Source: Sorangium aterium (lineage in GTDB: Bacteria > Myxococcota_A > Polyangia > Polyangiales > Polyangiaceae). From it: a stretch of DNA of 64,000 bases. The position numbers and the translations under genes were made by a program. This document shows, piece by piece, positions 1-8,065 of the stretch (its first letter is position 1; each line of letters opens with the position of its first letter). Where the stretch lies: positions 558,001-622,000 of the forward strand of contig NZ_JAQNDK010000005.1 of NCBI RefSeq assembly GCF_028368935.1, in the 5' to 3' direction. The notes beneath the pieces are model-generated. The model saw nothing but the letters and a program-made list of their open reading frames with translations, was not told where the DNA came from and did not search any database.

Positions 1-1375
1 CGGTCTATTCACCGATATCGGCAGCAGGACCTACCCGAACCTCGAACTCACGATCGACGACGAGGCTGCGTTCCCGGCCGGACACTTCACCCTGCTGAAC
101 GGCATGATGGTGCAGCCGGAGCTCGACTACCGCTTGCACTGGTTCGATGGGGAGAACGCTGGAGGCCGGTGGACGCTCACGCTCCGGGACGATACGGACA
201 ACTCGAACAACCTCGGCGTGTTGTCCGCGTGGAGCCTCACGATCTGCGACGCGCCGATCCCCGCGCCCTCGTGCTCTAGCGGCGACGCCCCGGCCGCCCT
301 GCTGTCAGCGGACTTCGAGGGCGGCGCGCAGGGTTTCACGCACGCCGGCACGGCCGACGCGTGGGCGGTCGGCACACCGAGCGCCGCGCCGATCGCGACG
401 TGCAACGGCGGGACGCAATGCTGGAAGACGAACCTCTCCGGCGTGTACAACGCGAGCTCGAATCAGGATCTCGTCTCCCCGCCGATCGACCTGTCCGGGG
501 TGCAGGCGCCCATCCAGCTCCGCTGGGCGATGAAGTACCAGCTCGACGACGCGTCCTCGGATTACGGATGGGTGGAGATCCGAGAGGTCGGGGGTGCGAA
601 CGCCAGACGCCTCTGGGAGTTCCTCGACGCATCGATGACCACGACCGTCGGTAGCTCCAACCTGGTGCTCCAGGAGAGCGCGGGATGGGGCACGCACTAC
701 GCCGACATCAGCGGATACGCCGGAAAGCGAGTCGAGGTGGTATTCCACCTCGACAGCGACGCGATCGTCCAGCTCGCCGGTCTCGCGATCGACGACGTGT
801 CGGTCCTGGGCTGCCCGCGCAGCGGCACGGGCGAAGGCGGCGGTACCGGCGGCGGAAGCACCACGGGTGAGAGCGGCGCGACGGGCAGCGGCGGTGGCGG
901 CGCGGGGACTGGCGGCGCCACGGCGACCGGAGGCGCCGTCACGAGCGGCGCAAGCACCACGGGTGAAGGCGGCGCGACGGGCAGCGGCGGTGGCGGCGCA
1001 GGGGTCGGCGGCGCCGCGGCGGGCAGCGGCGGCAGCACCACGGGCGAAGGCGGCGCGACCGGCAGCGGCGCCGGCGGCGCGGCGACCGGCGGGGCCACGG
1101 CGGTCAGCGGCGCCGGCACGAGCGGCGGCAGCACCACGGGCGAAGGCGGCGCGACGGGCAGCGGCGCCGGCGGCGCGGGGACCGGCACCCCCGCGTCGGG
1201 CACCGGCGCGGGCGCCAGCTCGAACGGCGACCCATCCGCCAGCAGCGATACGACGGGCGGCTGCGGGTGCCGCTTCGTGGGGGGTGACGAGCCCCCGTGG
1301 CCATGGCCCGCGGCGCTCGCGCTCATCGCGCTGGTCAGAATGCGTTGTAAGCGGTTGCGTTCGCAAAGCTCCTGA
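1..1375 (+). CDS. Secreted P-domain protein with MYXO-CTERM-like tail (5' partial)
   Basis: The reading frame is open from base 2, so the gene begins before the window. The first ~80 residues match the C-terminal half of a proprotein-convertase P/Homo B domain (GGRWTLTLRDD, LSAWSLTICD). A ~160-residue beta-sandwich-like domain follows (DFEGGAQGFTHAG, LAIDDVSVLGC), resembling MAM/Ig-like domains of secreted peptidases. A ~120-residue Gly/Thr/Ser-rich linker comes next, then GGCGCRF, a hydrophobic stretch (WPAALALIALV) and a basic end (RMRCKR). That ending fits a MYXO-CTERM-type surface-sorting tail, though its Cys signature is not textbook. Any catalytic domain would lie upstream of the window. 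The role is probably extracellular or cell-surface. Confidence 0.75.
   Translation, partial: GLFTDIGSRTYPNLELTIDDEAAFPAGHFTLLNGMMVQPELDYRLHWFDGENAGGRWTLTLRDDTDNSNNLGVLSAWSLTICDAPIPAPSCSSGDAPAALLSADFEGGAQGFTHAGTADAWAVGTPSAAPIATCNGGTQCWKTNLSGVYNASSNQDLVSPPIDLSGVQAPIQLRWAMKYQLDDASSDYGWVEIREVGGANARRLWEFLDASMTTTVGSSNLVLQESAGWGTHYADISGYAGKRVEVVFHLDSDAIVQLAGLAIDDVSVLGCPRSGTGEGGGTGGGSTTGESGATGSGGGGAGTGGATATGGAVTSGASTTGEGGATGSGGGGAGVGGAAAGSGGSTTGEGGATGSGAGGAATGGATAVSGAGTSGGSTTGEGGATGSGAGGAGTGTPASGTGAGASSNGDPSASSDTTGGCGCRFVGGDEPPWPWPAALALIALVRMRCKRLRSQSS
838..1190 (+). repeat. Degenerate tandem repeats encoding a Gly/Thr/Ser linker
   Basis: The module AGCACCACGGGYGAAGGCGG recurs about four times at roughly 60-75 bp spacing, each copy followed by GCGACSGGCAGCGGC. 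It encodes STTGEGGATGSG-like units of the linker between the beta-sandwich domain and the membrane anchor. The repeats are coding and stay in frame. Copy-number change would alter only linker length. Confidence 0.7.
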
Positions 1376-1390
1376 GGAGATCCTGCCCAG

Positions 1391-2599
1391 ATGACCCCTG
1401 AAACCATCGATATCCTCGATCCGGACCTCTACCTCGCTGGTGCGCCGCACGATCGCTTCGAGATCCTCCGCCGGGAGGCGCCCGTCTACTGGCACCCCGA
1501 GCCGGCGGGCAGGGGCTTCTGGGCGATCACGCGGCACGCCGACGTCGCCCGCATCTCGCGCGATCCGGCCGCGTTCTGCTCGGGGCGCGGCCTCTTCATC
1601 GAGGATCTCCCGCCGGGGGACATGCGCGACAACCCCGATGTCATGATCATGATGGATCCGCCCAGGCACGGCCGGTTCCGGGCGCTGGTCAGCAAGGGGT
1701 TCACGCCCCGTGTCATCCAGCGCCTCGAAAGCCACGTGCGGGAGCTCGTGACGAGGCTCATCGACGACGCCTGCGAGCGCGGCGGGTGCGACTTCACCAG
1801 CGACATCGCGGGCAAGCTGCCGCTCGCCGTGATCCTCGAGATGCTCGGCGTCCCCCGCGAGGATCAGGAGCAGATGCTCGACTGGACGACGCGGTTCTTC
1901 GGGGCCAGCGATCCCGCCTATGGCGTCACGCCCGAGGAGCTGAACGCCGTGCTCCACAACATGAACGCCTATGCGCACCAGCTCGCCGAGCAGCGACGGA
2001 AAGAGCCCAAGGACGACATGTTGAGCCTGCTCATGGCCGCCGAGGTGGACGGCGAGAAGCTCTCCTACACGGAGTTCGGCGGCTTCTTCAACTTGCTGCT
2101 CACCGCCGGCCACGACACCACGAAGAACCTCATCTCCAACGGGATGCTCGCGCTCCTCGAGCACCCCGACCAGCGCCGGCGCCTGCTCGACGATCCCTCG
2201 CTCCTCCCGACCGCCATCGAGGAGATGCTGCGCTTCACGCCGCCGGTCTATTACTTCCGTCGCTCCGCGGTGCGGGACACCGAGATAGGCGGGCAGCGGA
2301 TCGCGGCCGGGGACAAGGTGGTGCTGTGGTACGTCTCGGCCAACCGCGATGAGGCGGTCTTCAGCGATCCGCACAAATTCGATGTCGGCCGGACGCCCAA
2401 CGAGCACCTCTCCTTCGGCATCGGCCCCCACGTGTGCCTGGGCCTCGTGCTCGCGCGCCTGGAAGCGCGGGTCGCCTTCGAGGAGCTCCTGCGCAGGCTC
2501 CCCGATCTCGAGCTCGCCGGGCCGGCGGTGCGGCTCCGCTCGAACTGGGTGAGCGGCGTGAAAGCGATGCCGGTCCGGTGCGCGCGCCCCGCCAGGTAG
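1391..2599 (+). CDS. Cytochrome P450
   Basis: This is a 402-residue soluble bacterial class I P450. The haem-binding signature is FGIGPHVCLG with the thiolate ligand Cys349. The I-helix oxygen-activation motif is AGHDTT and the K-helix ExxR is EMLR. The length is normal for the family and there is no membrane anchor. The ATG at 1391 has GAGGAGA 10 bases upstream. It starts 15 bp after the P-domain gene, so the two could be cotranscribed, although they have no obvious functional link. No ferredoxin or ferredoxin reductase is adjacent, so electron partners must be encoded elsewhere. The substrate cannot be read from the sequence. Confidence 0.95.
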   Translation: MTPETIDILDPDLYLAGAPHDRFEILRREAPVYWHPEPAGRGFWAITRHADVARISRDPAAFCSGRGLFIEDLPPGDMRDNPDVMIMMDPPRHGRFRALVSKGFTPRVIQRLESHVRELVTRLIDDACERGGCDFTSDIAGKLPLAVILEMLGVPREDQEQMLDWTTRFFGASDPAYGVTPEELNAVLHNMNAYAHQLAEQRRKEPKDDMLSLLMAAEVDGEKLSYTEFGGFFNLLLTAGHDTTKNLISNGMLALLEHPDQRRRLLDDPSLLPTAIEEMLRFTPPVYYFRRSAVRDTEIGGQRIAAGDKVVLWYVSANRDEAVFSDPHKFDVGRTPNEHLSFGIGPHVCLGLVLARLEARVAFEELLRRLPDLELAGPAVRLRSNWVSGVKAMPVRCARPAR

Positions 2600-2834
2600 C
2601 GCGCGGCGGCGAGAAATAGGCGTCCCGTGCTGGGAATGGGCGCGAGCGACGGCGAACGAGCACGTCTCCGCGATCGGTGCGTCGGGGAATGCCAGGGCCG
2701 GCGGTCGGCCGAATGCCGTAGCCGGCACCCGTTGCGCCGGACGCCGAATGGAGAGGCTTCCTTGCTTGTGCGGCGCGGCCGCCGCATCGAAAAAGCCCCC
2801 GGGCCAGCGATGAGGAGAAGATGAGGAGAAGGCC

Positions 2835-3173
2835 ATGGGAGACCAGGTGTACCCGCTGCAATCGAAGGAGACCTCGCAGAAACGGCACGATCTGGCGCCC
2901 GAGCCGGACGAGGCCTTCCGCGAGTTCAGCAAGCGCGTGTTCGCCGAGGGCGCCCTGCCGGCGAAGGTGAAGCAGCTCATCGCCGTCGCCGTGGCGCACG
3001 TCACGCAGTGCCCGTATTGCATCCGTGGCCACACCCAGGGCGCGCTTCGACACGGAGCGAGTGAGCAGGAGATCATGGAGGCCATCTGGGTCGCAGCCGA
3101 GATGCGCGCGGGCGGCGCGTTCGCGCACTCGGTCATCGCGATCGCCGCGATGGGGGAGCCGCCGACCCGATAG
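2835..3173 (+). CDS. Carboxymuconolactone decarboxylase/AhpD-family protein
   Basis: This is a 112-residue all-helical protein with the CxxC pair of the AhpD-like family (QCPYCIRGHTQGA) followed by a conserved helix (ASEQEIMEAIWVAAEMRAGGAFAHS). The family includes AhpD peroxidase partners and gamma-carboxymuconolactone decarboxylase. The CxxC-xxxH arrangement favours a thiol-disulfide or peroxidase-type role over ring decarboxylation. The length is typical of single-domain members. The ATG follows AGGAGAAGGCC, a good ribosome binding site. It lies 235 bp after the P450 with no terminator seen between them. The partner peroxidase is not in the window. Confidence 0.85.
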   Translation: MGDQVYPLQSKETSQKRHDLAPEPDEAFREFSKRVFAEGALPAKVKQLIAVAVAHVTQCPYCIRGHTQGALRHGASEQEIMEAIWVAAEMRAGGAFAHSVIAIAAMGEPPTR

Positions 3174-3209
3174 GCCGGCGTCCAGGCCCATGTTCGAAGG
3201 AGGAGGGCC

Positions 3210-3329
3210 ATGAGCACCGGGAAGGCGGAGTCCACGAATCACCGGCAGATTGGCCGGGAGACCGTCGTGCAGCGCGAGGGCTTGGAGGATCGTACGCTCG
3301 TCGTGGTCAAAGCGCGCCTCGCCTCGTAG
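3210..3329 (+). CDS. Small ORF, 39 aa, strong Shine-Dalgarno
   Basis: The short frame encodes a 39-residue charged peptide that begins MSTGKAESTNHR and ends LVVVKARLAS. A near-perfect ribosome site (AAGGAGGAGG, 3198-3207) sits just before the ATG, better than that of most large genes here. It lies between the AhpD-like gene (36 bp upstream) and the DUF488 gene (29 bp downstream) on the same strand, consistent with a small operon member. I recognise no family. It could be the truncated start of a lost gene. Confidence 0.45.
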   Translation: MSTGKAESTNHRQIGRETVVQREGLEDRTLVVVKARLAS

Positions 3330-3358
3330 GGTTTGCAACGAGAAGGGAAGAAGGGGGC

Positions 3359-3958
3359 GTGGCCAACGTGAGGCGACGAACGGCGACGGGGAGGGCGCGG
3401 ACTGCGCGCGTCGGTGCCGAGACGGCGGACGCGGTGCTCCTCAAGAGGGCTTACGAGCAGCCCGAAGCGGCCGACGGGTACCGTGTGCTCGTGGACAGGC
3501 TGTGGCCGCGAGGCGTGCGCAAGGACACGCTCGCGATCGACGCCTGGATGAAGGAGGTCGGGCCGAGCGACGAGCTCCGCCGCTCGTTCGGTCACGACGC
3601 TGCCCGATGGGAGGAGTTCGCGGCGCGCTATCGCGAGGAGCTCCGCCGCCAGCCGGCCTCGGGGCTCGTGGACGAGCTCGTCGCGCAGGCGAAGCGCGGG
3701 ACGCTCACGCTCGTGTACGGAGCAAAGGACGAGCTCCACAACCAGGCTGTCGTCCTCCGCGAAAGGATCGAGCAGCGGTTGCGCAGGGCTCGCATCCGTG
3801 CACCGGCCGCCCACGTCCCGGCAGAGGCCACCCCCCGGGCGCGAGATCGAGCCCTCGCGGCGCAACACCCTACCTCGTCGAGGGGGCGGGCCCTGGGCGC
3901 GACGAAGGCGCGTACGTCGCCCGCGCGGCGCACCGGCCCACGCGTGCGCTCGCATTGA
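3359..3958 (+). CDS. DUF488-family protein
   Basis: The core of about 115 residues matches the YeaO-like DUF488 family: VLLKRAYE, a central VDRLWPRGVRKDTLAIDAW, then RSFGHD, WEEFAARYREEL and LTLVYGAKDELHNQAVVL. The biochemical function of the family is unknown. The protein is 199 residues, longer than usual because of a basic, low-complexity tail from about residue 145, which may be read-through of poorly conserved sequence. The chosen start is GTG at 3359 after GAAGGGAAGAAGGGGGC. The stop lies 10 bp before the AlkA-like gene, suggesting cotranscription. Confidence 0.8.
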   Translation: MANVRRRTATGRARTARVGAETADAVLLKRAYEQPEAADGYRVLVDRLWPRGVRKDTLAIDAWMKEVGPSDELRRSFGHDAARWEEFAARYREELRRQPASGLVDELVAQAKRGTLTLVYGAKDELHNQAVVLRERIEQRLRRARIRAPAAHVPAEATPRARDRALAAQHPTSSRGRALGATKARTSPARRTGPRVRSH

Positions 3959-3968
3959 GCTCGGCACG

Positions 3969-4916
3969 ATGTCGCACCGAACCGCGGCCCGAACGACGAG
4001 GATCACCGTTCAAGTGAGGACGCCCTTCCGCCTCGCGCTCACCGTTGCCGCGCTTCAGAGGCGCCCCGAGAACCCGGTCGACACGTGGTCCGCGGATCGC
4101 CGCTACCTGCGGGCGTTCGACACCGCGCGCGGCCCGGTGGCCTGGGCGGTGACCGAGGAGGCAGGCGGGACGCGGCTCCGCGTCGAGCTCTTCGGGGACG
4201 TCCACGATCCGAGGAGGTGGCGCGGCCTGGTTACCCGGCTGCTCGGGACCGACATCGATCTGGTGCCATTCTACGCGCGAGCGGAGCGGTTGCCCGCCGT
4301 CGCCGCGCTCGCGGCGCGGTTCCGCGGGGTCAAGCCTCCACGCTTTGCCTCGCTCTGGGAGGCGATCGTGAACTCGGTGGTCTTCCAGCAGCTCAGCCTG
4401 GCAGCGGCGATGGCGGCGGTGCGACGCCTCGTGCTTCGGTTCGCGAGCCCCGTCGACCTCGCGGGGCAGCGGCTGTTCCCGTTCCCTCCGCCCGAGGTCG
4501 TGGCGAGCTCGACCCCGCACGATCTGCGCACCCTCGGCCTGAGCGGAGCGAAGGCGGACGCGCTGCGGACATGCGCGCGGATGATCGCGGCGGGCGAGCT
4601 GCGGGAGGAGGAGCTCGAAGCACTGGCCAATGGTGAAATCGAGCGGCGCCTGCGCGAGCTTCCGGGCATCGGGCCCTGGACCGCGTCGGTCATCCTGCTC
4701 CGTGGCTTTCGCCGGCTCGATGTCTTTCCGGGCGGAGACGTGGCGGCCGCTCGCGGCCTCGGCGCCATCGCCGGCGAGCACGGGGGCGAGCTCGTCGAGG
4801 CACTCGGTCCCTATCGCGGGATGTTGTACTTCCATCTGTTGCTGAGCTCGCTGGCTGCGCACCGGTCCGGGCCATCCCGCCTGGCCAGCCGGATGGCCCG
4901 CCCGACGTCGCAGTAG
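3969..4916 (+). CDS. alkA: DNA-3-methyladenine glycosylase II (AlkA type)
   Basis: This is a base-excision repair glycosylase of the HhH-GPD superfamily, 315 residues, that removes alkylated purines. The helix-hairpin-helix is LPGIGPWTASVILLRG and is followed by DVFPGGD with the expected catalytic aspartate at about Asp257. Upstream, WEAIVNSVVFQQLS is the usual substrate-pocket helix. The N-terminal ~100 residues correspond to the AlkA N-domain. I start at the ATG at 3969 because the frame further upstream is unconserved and overlaps the DUF488 gene. No Ada-type regulator is adjacent. Confidence 0.9.
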   Translation: MSHRTAARTTRITVQVRTPFRLALTVAALQRRPENPVDTWSADRRYLRAFDTARGPVAWAVTEEAGGTRLRVELFGDVHDPRRWRGLVTRLLGTDIDLVPFYARAERLPAVAALAARFRGVKPPRFASLWEAIVNSVVFQQLSLAAAMAAVRRLVLRFASPVDLAGQRLFPFPPPEVVASSTPHDLRTLGLSGAKADALRTCARMIAAGELREEELEALANGEIERRLRELPGIGPWTASVILLRGFRRLDVFPGGDVAAARGLGAIAGEHGGELVEALGPYRGMLYFHLLLSSLAAHRSGPSRLASRMARPTSQ

Positions 4917-5156
4917 ACCGGCCGCGCGCCAGGTGATGACCCGCAGGCCAGGCGCAGAAGAGCGAGGTAGGGAAAGAGCGTCTTCGAGAACATCCCGGAG
5001 AACCGCCGGATACTCGCTCTCGCCCGCGAATGGATCGGTGAGCGAGACGGTGGATGAAGCTTACAGCTCGCCTCGATCCGCCTGACGCCGGCCCCGCCCG
5101 CCGCCGCGTCCCGCGCAACCCTGGATCCGCGCCCTGGCGACGCGGTACGGTCACCC

Positions 5157-6545
5157 GTGACCGAGACCGTCCTGCTCATCGACGACGATCCGGGGTTCCG
5201 CGACGCCTACCGCGAGCTCCTCGCGCTGGAGGGCTACGCCGTCGCCGAGGCCGGGGCCGCCCCGAAGGCGCTCTCGGAGCTCCGCCGCACGAGCGCGCGC
5301 CTCGTCGTGCTCGACCTGATGCTCCCGCCGTCGGGCCGCGCCGAGGAGGGCGCGGCGCTCGCGGACAGGCTCCTCGCCGAGCGGCCCGCGGCCAAGGTGA
5401 TCGTCGTCTCGGGCGCGGGCGAGACCCCGCTCGCGCTGCGCCTCGTCGAGCGCGGCGCGTACGACTTCCTGGCCAAGCCCGTCGACCCGGACGTGCTGCT
5501 CTCCGTGGTCGCTCGCGCCGCCGCGCGCCTCGCGCTCGAAGATCGGGTGGCGGAGCTCGAGCGCTCGCTCGCCGCCCGCGAGGGCGACGCCTCCGCGATG
5601 CTCGGCCAGTCGCCGGCCTTCCTCGAGGCGAGGACGCTGTGCGAGCGCGCGGCGCCGACCGACGTGCCGGTGCTCATCACCGGCGCGTCGGGGACGGGCA
5701 AGGAGGTGTTCGCCCGCTACCTGCACGCAAGGAGCCGCCGGAAGGACAAGGCCTTCATCGCCGTCAATTGCGGCGCGCTCGCACCGACCCTCCTGGAATC
5801 GACGCTGTTCGGCCACAGGAAAGGCGCCTTCACGAGCGCGATCAAGGACGCTCCCGGCCTGTTCGTCGAGGCGGACGGAGGGACCCTGTTCCTCGACGAG
5901 ATCGGCGACATGGAGCCGGCGCTGCAAGTGAAGCTCCTGCGCGTGCTCGAGACGGGCGAGATCCTGCCGGTGGGCGCGGCGCGCCCGCTGACCGTGGACG
6001 TCCGTGTCGTGTCCGCCACCCACAGGGCGCTCGAGTCGATGGTGGCGGACAGGACCTTTCGCGACGACCTCTACTGGCGCGTGCGCGGCATCGAGATCGC
6101 CTTGCCGCGGCTCGCGGATCGCGTGGGCGATCTACCGCTCCTCGCGCAGCACTTCCTGAACCTGTCGCGGGCCCTCGTGCCGCGCTCGCCGGCGACCGCG
6201 ATCTCGCCCGGCGCCATGCGCCGGCTCGAGGCCTGCGACTGGCCCGGCAACCTGCGAGAGCTCCGGCACGAGATGCAGCGCGCGCTCGTGATGGCCGGGG
6301 GCAGGGGAGAGATCCTCGAGGAGGACCTCTCGCCGGCCCGGCGAGGCAGCGGTCCCGCGGCTCTGGCAGGCGACGACGAGCCGGCTGACGGGGCGACGCT
6401 GGAAGAGAAGATCGCGGCGCTGGAGCGGCGCGAGATCGCCGCCGCGCTCCGGGCGACCCAGGGCAACAGGAGCCAGGCAGCGGCGCGGCTCGGGCTGTCG
6501 CGGCAGGGGCTGCTCAACAAGATGGATCGTCATGGGCTGAAGTGA
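5157..6545 (+). CDS. NtrC-family sigma-54 response regulator
   Basis: The protein has 462 residues in three domains. The receiver (about 1-120) has the acidic cluster Asp9-11, phosphoacceptor Asp53 (VLDLML) and Lys107. The sigma-54 AAA+ domain (about 148-390) has Walker A GASGTGKE (176-183) and Walker B GGTLFLDEIGD. The C-terminal Fis-type helix-turn-helix is GNRSQAAARLGLSRQGLLNK. The sigma-54 contact loop reads GAFTSA instead of GAFTGA, with Ser227 replacing the second Gly. The start is GTG at 5157, placed by the receiver N-terminus. No histidine kinase is adjacent. The final codons are part of a 65-bp duplicated sequence. Confidence 0.93.
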   Translation: MTETVLLIDDDPGFRDAYRELLALEGYAVAEAGAAPKALSELRRTSARLVVLDLMLPPSGRAEEGAALADRLLAERPAAKVIVVSGAGETPLALRLVERGAYDFLAKPVDPDVLLSVVARAAARLALEDRVAELERSLAAREGDASAMLGQSPAFLEARTLCERAAPTDVPVLITGASGTGKEVFARYLHARSRRKDKAFIAVNCGALAPTLLESTLFGHRKGAFTSAIKDAPGLFVEADGGTLFLDEIGDMEPALQVKLLRVLETGEILPVGAARPLTVDVRVVSATHRALESMVADRTFRDDLYWRVRGIEIALPRLADRVGDLPLLAQHFLNLSRALVPRSPATAISPGAMRRLEACDWPGNLRELRHEMQRALVMAGGRGEILEEDLSPARRGSGPAALAGDDEPADGATLEEKIAALERREIAAALRATQGNRSQAAARLGLSRQGLLNKMDRHGLK

Positions 6546-6676
6546 CCTCGGTCACTCGTGCGCTGGTGAAGGAAGAATTTGATCGAACGAGAATGATACG
6601 GGATCTCACGAGCTGAAGTGATGTCGGCCACTCATGTGTTGATGAAGGAAAAATTCAATCGATCAAGAACGACACG
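6536..6676 (+). repeat. Two 65-bp imperfect direct repeats after the NtrC-type gene
   Basis: Copy 1 (6536-6600) covers the last codons and stop of the regulator gene. Copy 2 (6612-6676) lies 11 bp further on. Both begin GCTGAAGTGA and share blocks such as TGATGAAGGA/TGGTGAAGGA and GATCRAACGA-like sequence, differing mostly by transitions. Copy 1 contains the perfect inverted repeat GTGACCTCGGTCAC, which is degenerate in copy 2. The remainder of the gap to 6915 holds only a weak inverted repeat (GAGCCGCGC and GCGCGGCTC) and no convincing gene. A regulatory role, such as paired operators for the next gene, is possible but unproven. Confidence 0.6.
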
Positions 6677-6915
6677 TGACCGGAACGCACCCCCAAAAAC
6701 ATGAGCCGCGCCGAGCGCAGGCCGGCACTGAAGGAACCGAGAGCGCGGCTCCTCATGAGCTGCAGCTGGGGCGGGTGGATCGAGAACCTGGTCCCGCCGG
6801 CTCGGGGTCGCCTGTGCACCCCGATCCGGCGCGATGCCCGCCGCCTGGCTCGCGCGATGTCGCTCGCTCCTCGCGAGGAGCGCCCATCGCACGACGCGCA
6901 ACTTCAGGAGGGATC

Positions 6916-7716
6916 ATGATGCTTGGCAGGATGGTGCTCGTGGGGTGTCTGTCGCTGGTGGGCTCCGCTCTCGTCGCCTGTGGGAACGGCGACGCGGATC
7001 GCTTCGGCGAGGGGAGAGGCAACGTGGTCGAGACGCCGCCCGCGTCCGACGGCGACGGCTGTACGCTCACCCAGGGCTACTGGAAGAACCACGAGGAGAG
7101 CTGGCCGACATCGACGCTCACCATCGGAGGAGAGGTGTACTCGCAGGCGGAGCTGATCGAGCTCTTCCAGACGCCGCCGCGGGGCGACACCAGCCTCATC
7201 CTGGGCCACCAGCTGATCGCCGCGCTGCTGAACGTGGGCAGCGGCGCCAGCGACGCGGCCCTGGGCGGGGCGCTCGCGGACGCCGAGGCGTGGATGGCCG
7301 ACAACAAGGACGCCGATGGCCGGCTCCCGTACGGCATCAAGAAAGGCGGCGCGGCCGAGCGTGCCGTCGCGCTGTCCGATGCGCTTGCGGACTTCAACGA
7401 GGGCGGCATCGGCCCCGGCCATTGCGACGGCGGCCCCGGCAGCGGCTCCGACGACCCCGGGGACAGCAGCTCAGGCGATCCGGGCGGCAGCGACGACGGG
7501 CACGATTGCCCCGACGACGGGAGCACGGGCGAGAGCGATGGCGGCGGCGGCTCCGACCCCGGCGGCTCCGATCCCGGCGGCGGCTCCGATAGCGGCGGTT
7601 CCGACCCCGGCGGCGGCGAAGGCGGGTCGGCTCCGACGTGCTCGGATCCTTGCAGCGATGGGTGCGCCGACGGCTACATCTGTGTCGCCGGGTGCTGCGC
7701 GTTCATCGCCAACTGA
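6916..7716 (+). CDS. Lipoprotein with QGYWKNH motif and Cys-rich tail
   Basis: A lipoprotein signal (MVLVGCLSLVGSALVAC) predicts acylation at the LVAC cysteine. The following ~140 residues contain TLTQGYWKNHEESWP, a motif seen in many secreted bacterial proteins of unknown function. A predicted helical segment follows (LILGHQLIAALLNVGSG). Then comes a ~75-residue Gly/Asp/Ser-rich linker and a small C-terminal Cys cluster (CSDPCSDGCADGYICVAGCC), probably disulfide-bonded. The ATG at 6916 follows CAGGAGGG. No enzymatic motif is visible. It is likely a cell-surface or outer-membrane-anchored protein. Confidence 0.8.
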   Translation: MMLGRMVLVGCLSLVGSALVACGNGDADRFGEGRGNVVETPPASDGDGCTLTQGYWKNHEESWPTSTLTIGGEVYSQAELIELFQTPPRGDTSLILGHQLIAALLNVGSGASDAALGGALADAEAWMADNKDADGRLPYGIKKGGAAERAVALSDALADFNEGGIGPGHCDGGPGSGSDDPGDSSSGDPGGSDDGHDCPDDGSTGESDGGGGSDPGGSDPGGGSDSGGSDPGGGEGGSAPTCSDPCSDGCADGYICVAGCCAFIAN

Positions 7717-7737
7717 CCCGACGAAGGGCCCCTGCGC

Positions 7738-7773
7738 GTCGAACTCCCACGGATCGTTGCCGTGGGAGTCGAC
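7738..7773 (+). terminator. Hairpin after the QGYWKNH lipoprotein gene
   Basis: GTCGAACTCCCACGG and CCGTGGGAGTCGAC pair into a stem of about 14 bp with one bulged A and a 7-nt loop. It begins 22 bases after the stop codon of the upstream gene. No T-run follows, so it is either a GC-type terminator or an mRNA-stabilising structure. The rest of 7717-8065 holds the promoter module listed separately and an untranslated leader. Confidence 0.55.
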
Positions 7774-7840
7774 GGACGCGCGGTTGCCGTCGCCGCGCAC
7801 CGGCCGGCATCAAGGACGGCGTCGCGCCGGTCCATTTTGA

Positions 7841-7869
7841 TTGACGCCGACCATGTGAACGCTCACAGT
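7841..7869 (+). promoter_or_regulatory. Promoter with embedded palindromic operator, copy 1 (esterase gene)
   Basis: The layout is TTGACG (7841-7846), a 17-bp spacer, then CACAGT (7864-7869). The palindrome TGTGAACGCTCACA (7854-7867) overlaps the spacer and the -10 element. The same arrangement, with the same spacing and a preceding TTTTSAWT-like tract, precedes both GH62 genes on the other strand. The half-site and central CG suggest a LacI-family repressor. No LacI gene is in the window. The esterase start codon lies about 195 bp downstream, implying a long leader. Confidence 0.7.
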
Positions 7870-8065
7870 CGACTCGTCGATCCTTCTTCCGCTTTGCCAC
7901 GGAGAGGCGCGCCATGCGCACCGGGCCTTTCGTCCTTCTGCGCGGCCGCCCTGACGGACTGGCTGGTGCCTCCAGGTGAGGCGTATCATCGCCCGAGATC
8001 ATCGCGGGATCGGCACGGGGCGAGCGCGGAAAGACGAATCGGGCGTTCAAGAGAGGGTCTAGACG

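Noticed and set aside
305-3235. A minus-strand open frame of ~980 codons across the P-domain and P450 genes
   Set aside because: It is antisense to clear P450 and AhpD-like proteins and has low-complexity Arg/Ala composition.
6546-6915. Sigma-54 (-24/-12) promoter sought near the 65-bp repeats
   Set aside because: No TGGCAC-N5-TTGC-like pair with correct spacing was found.
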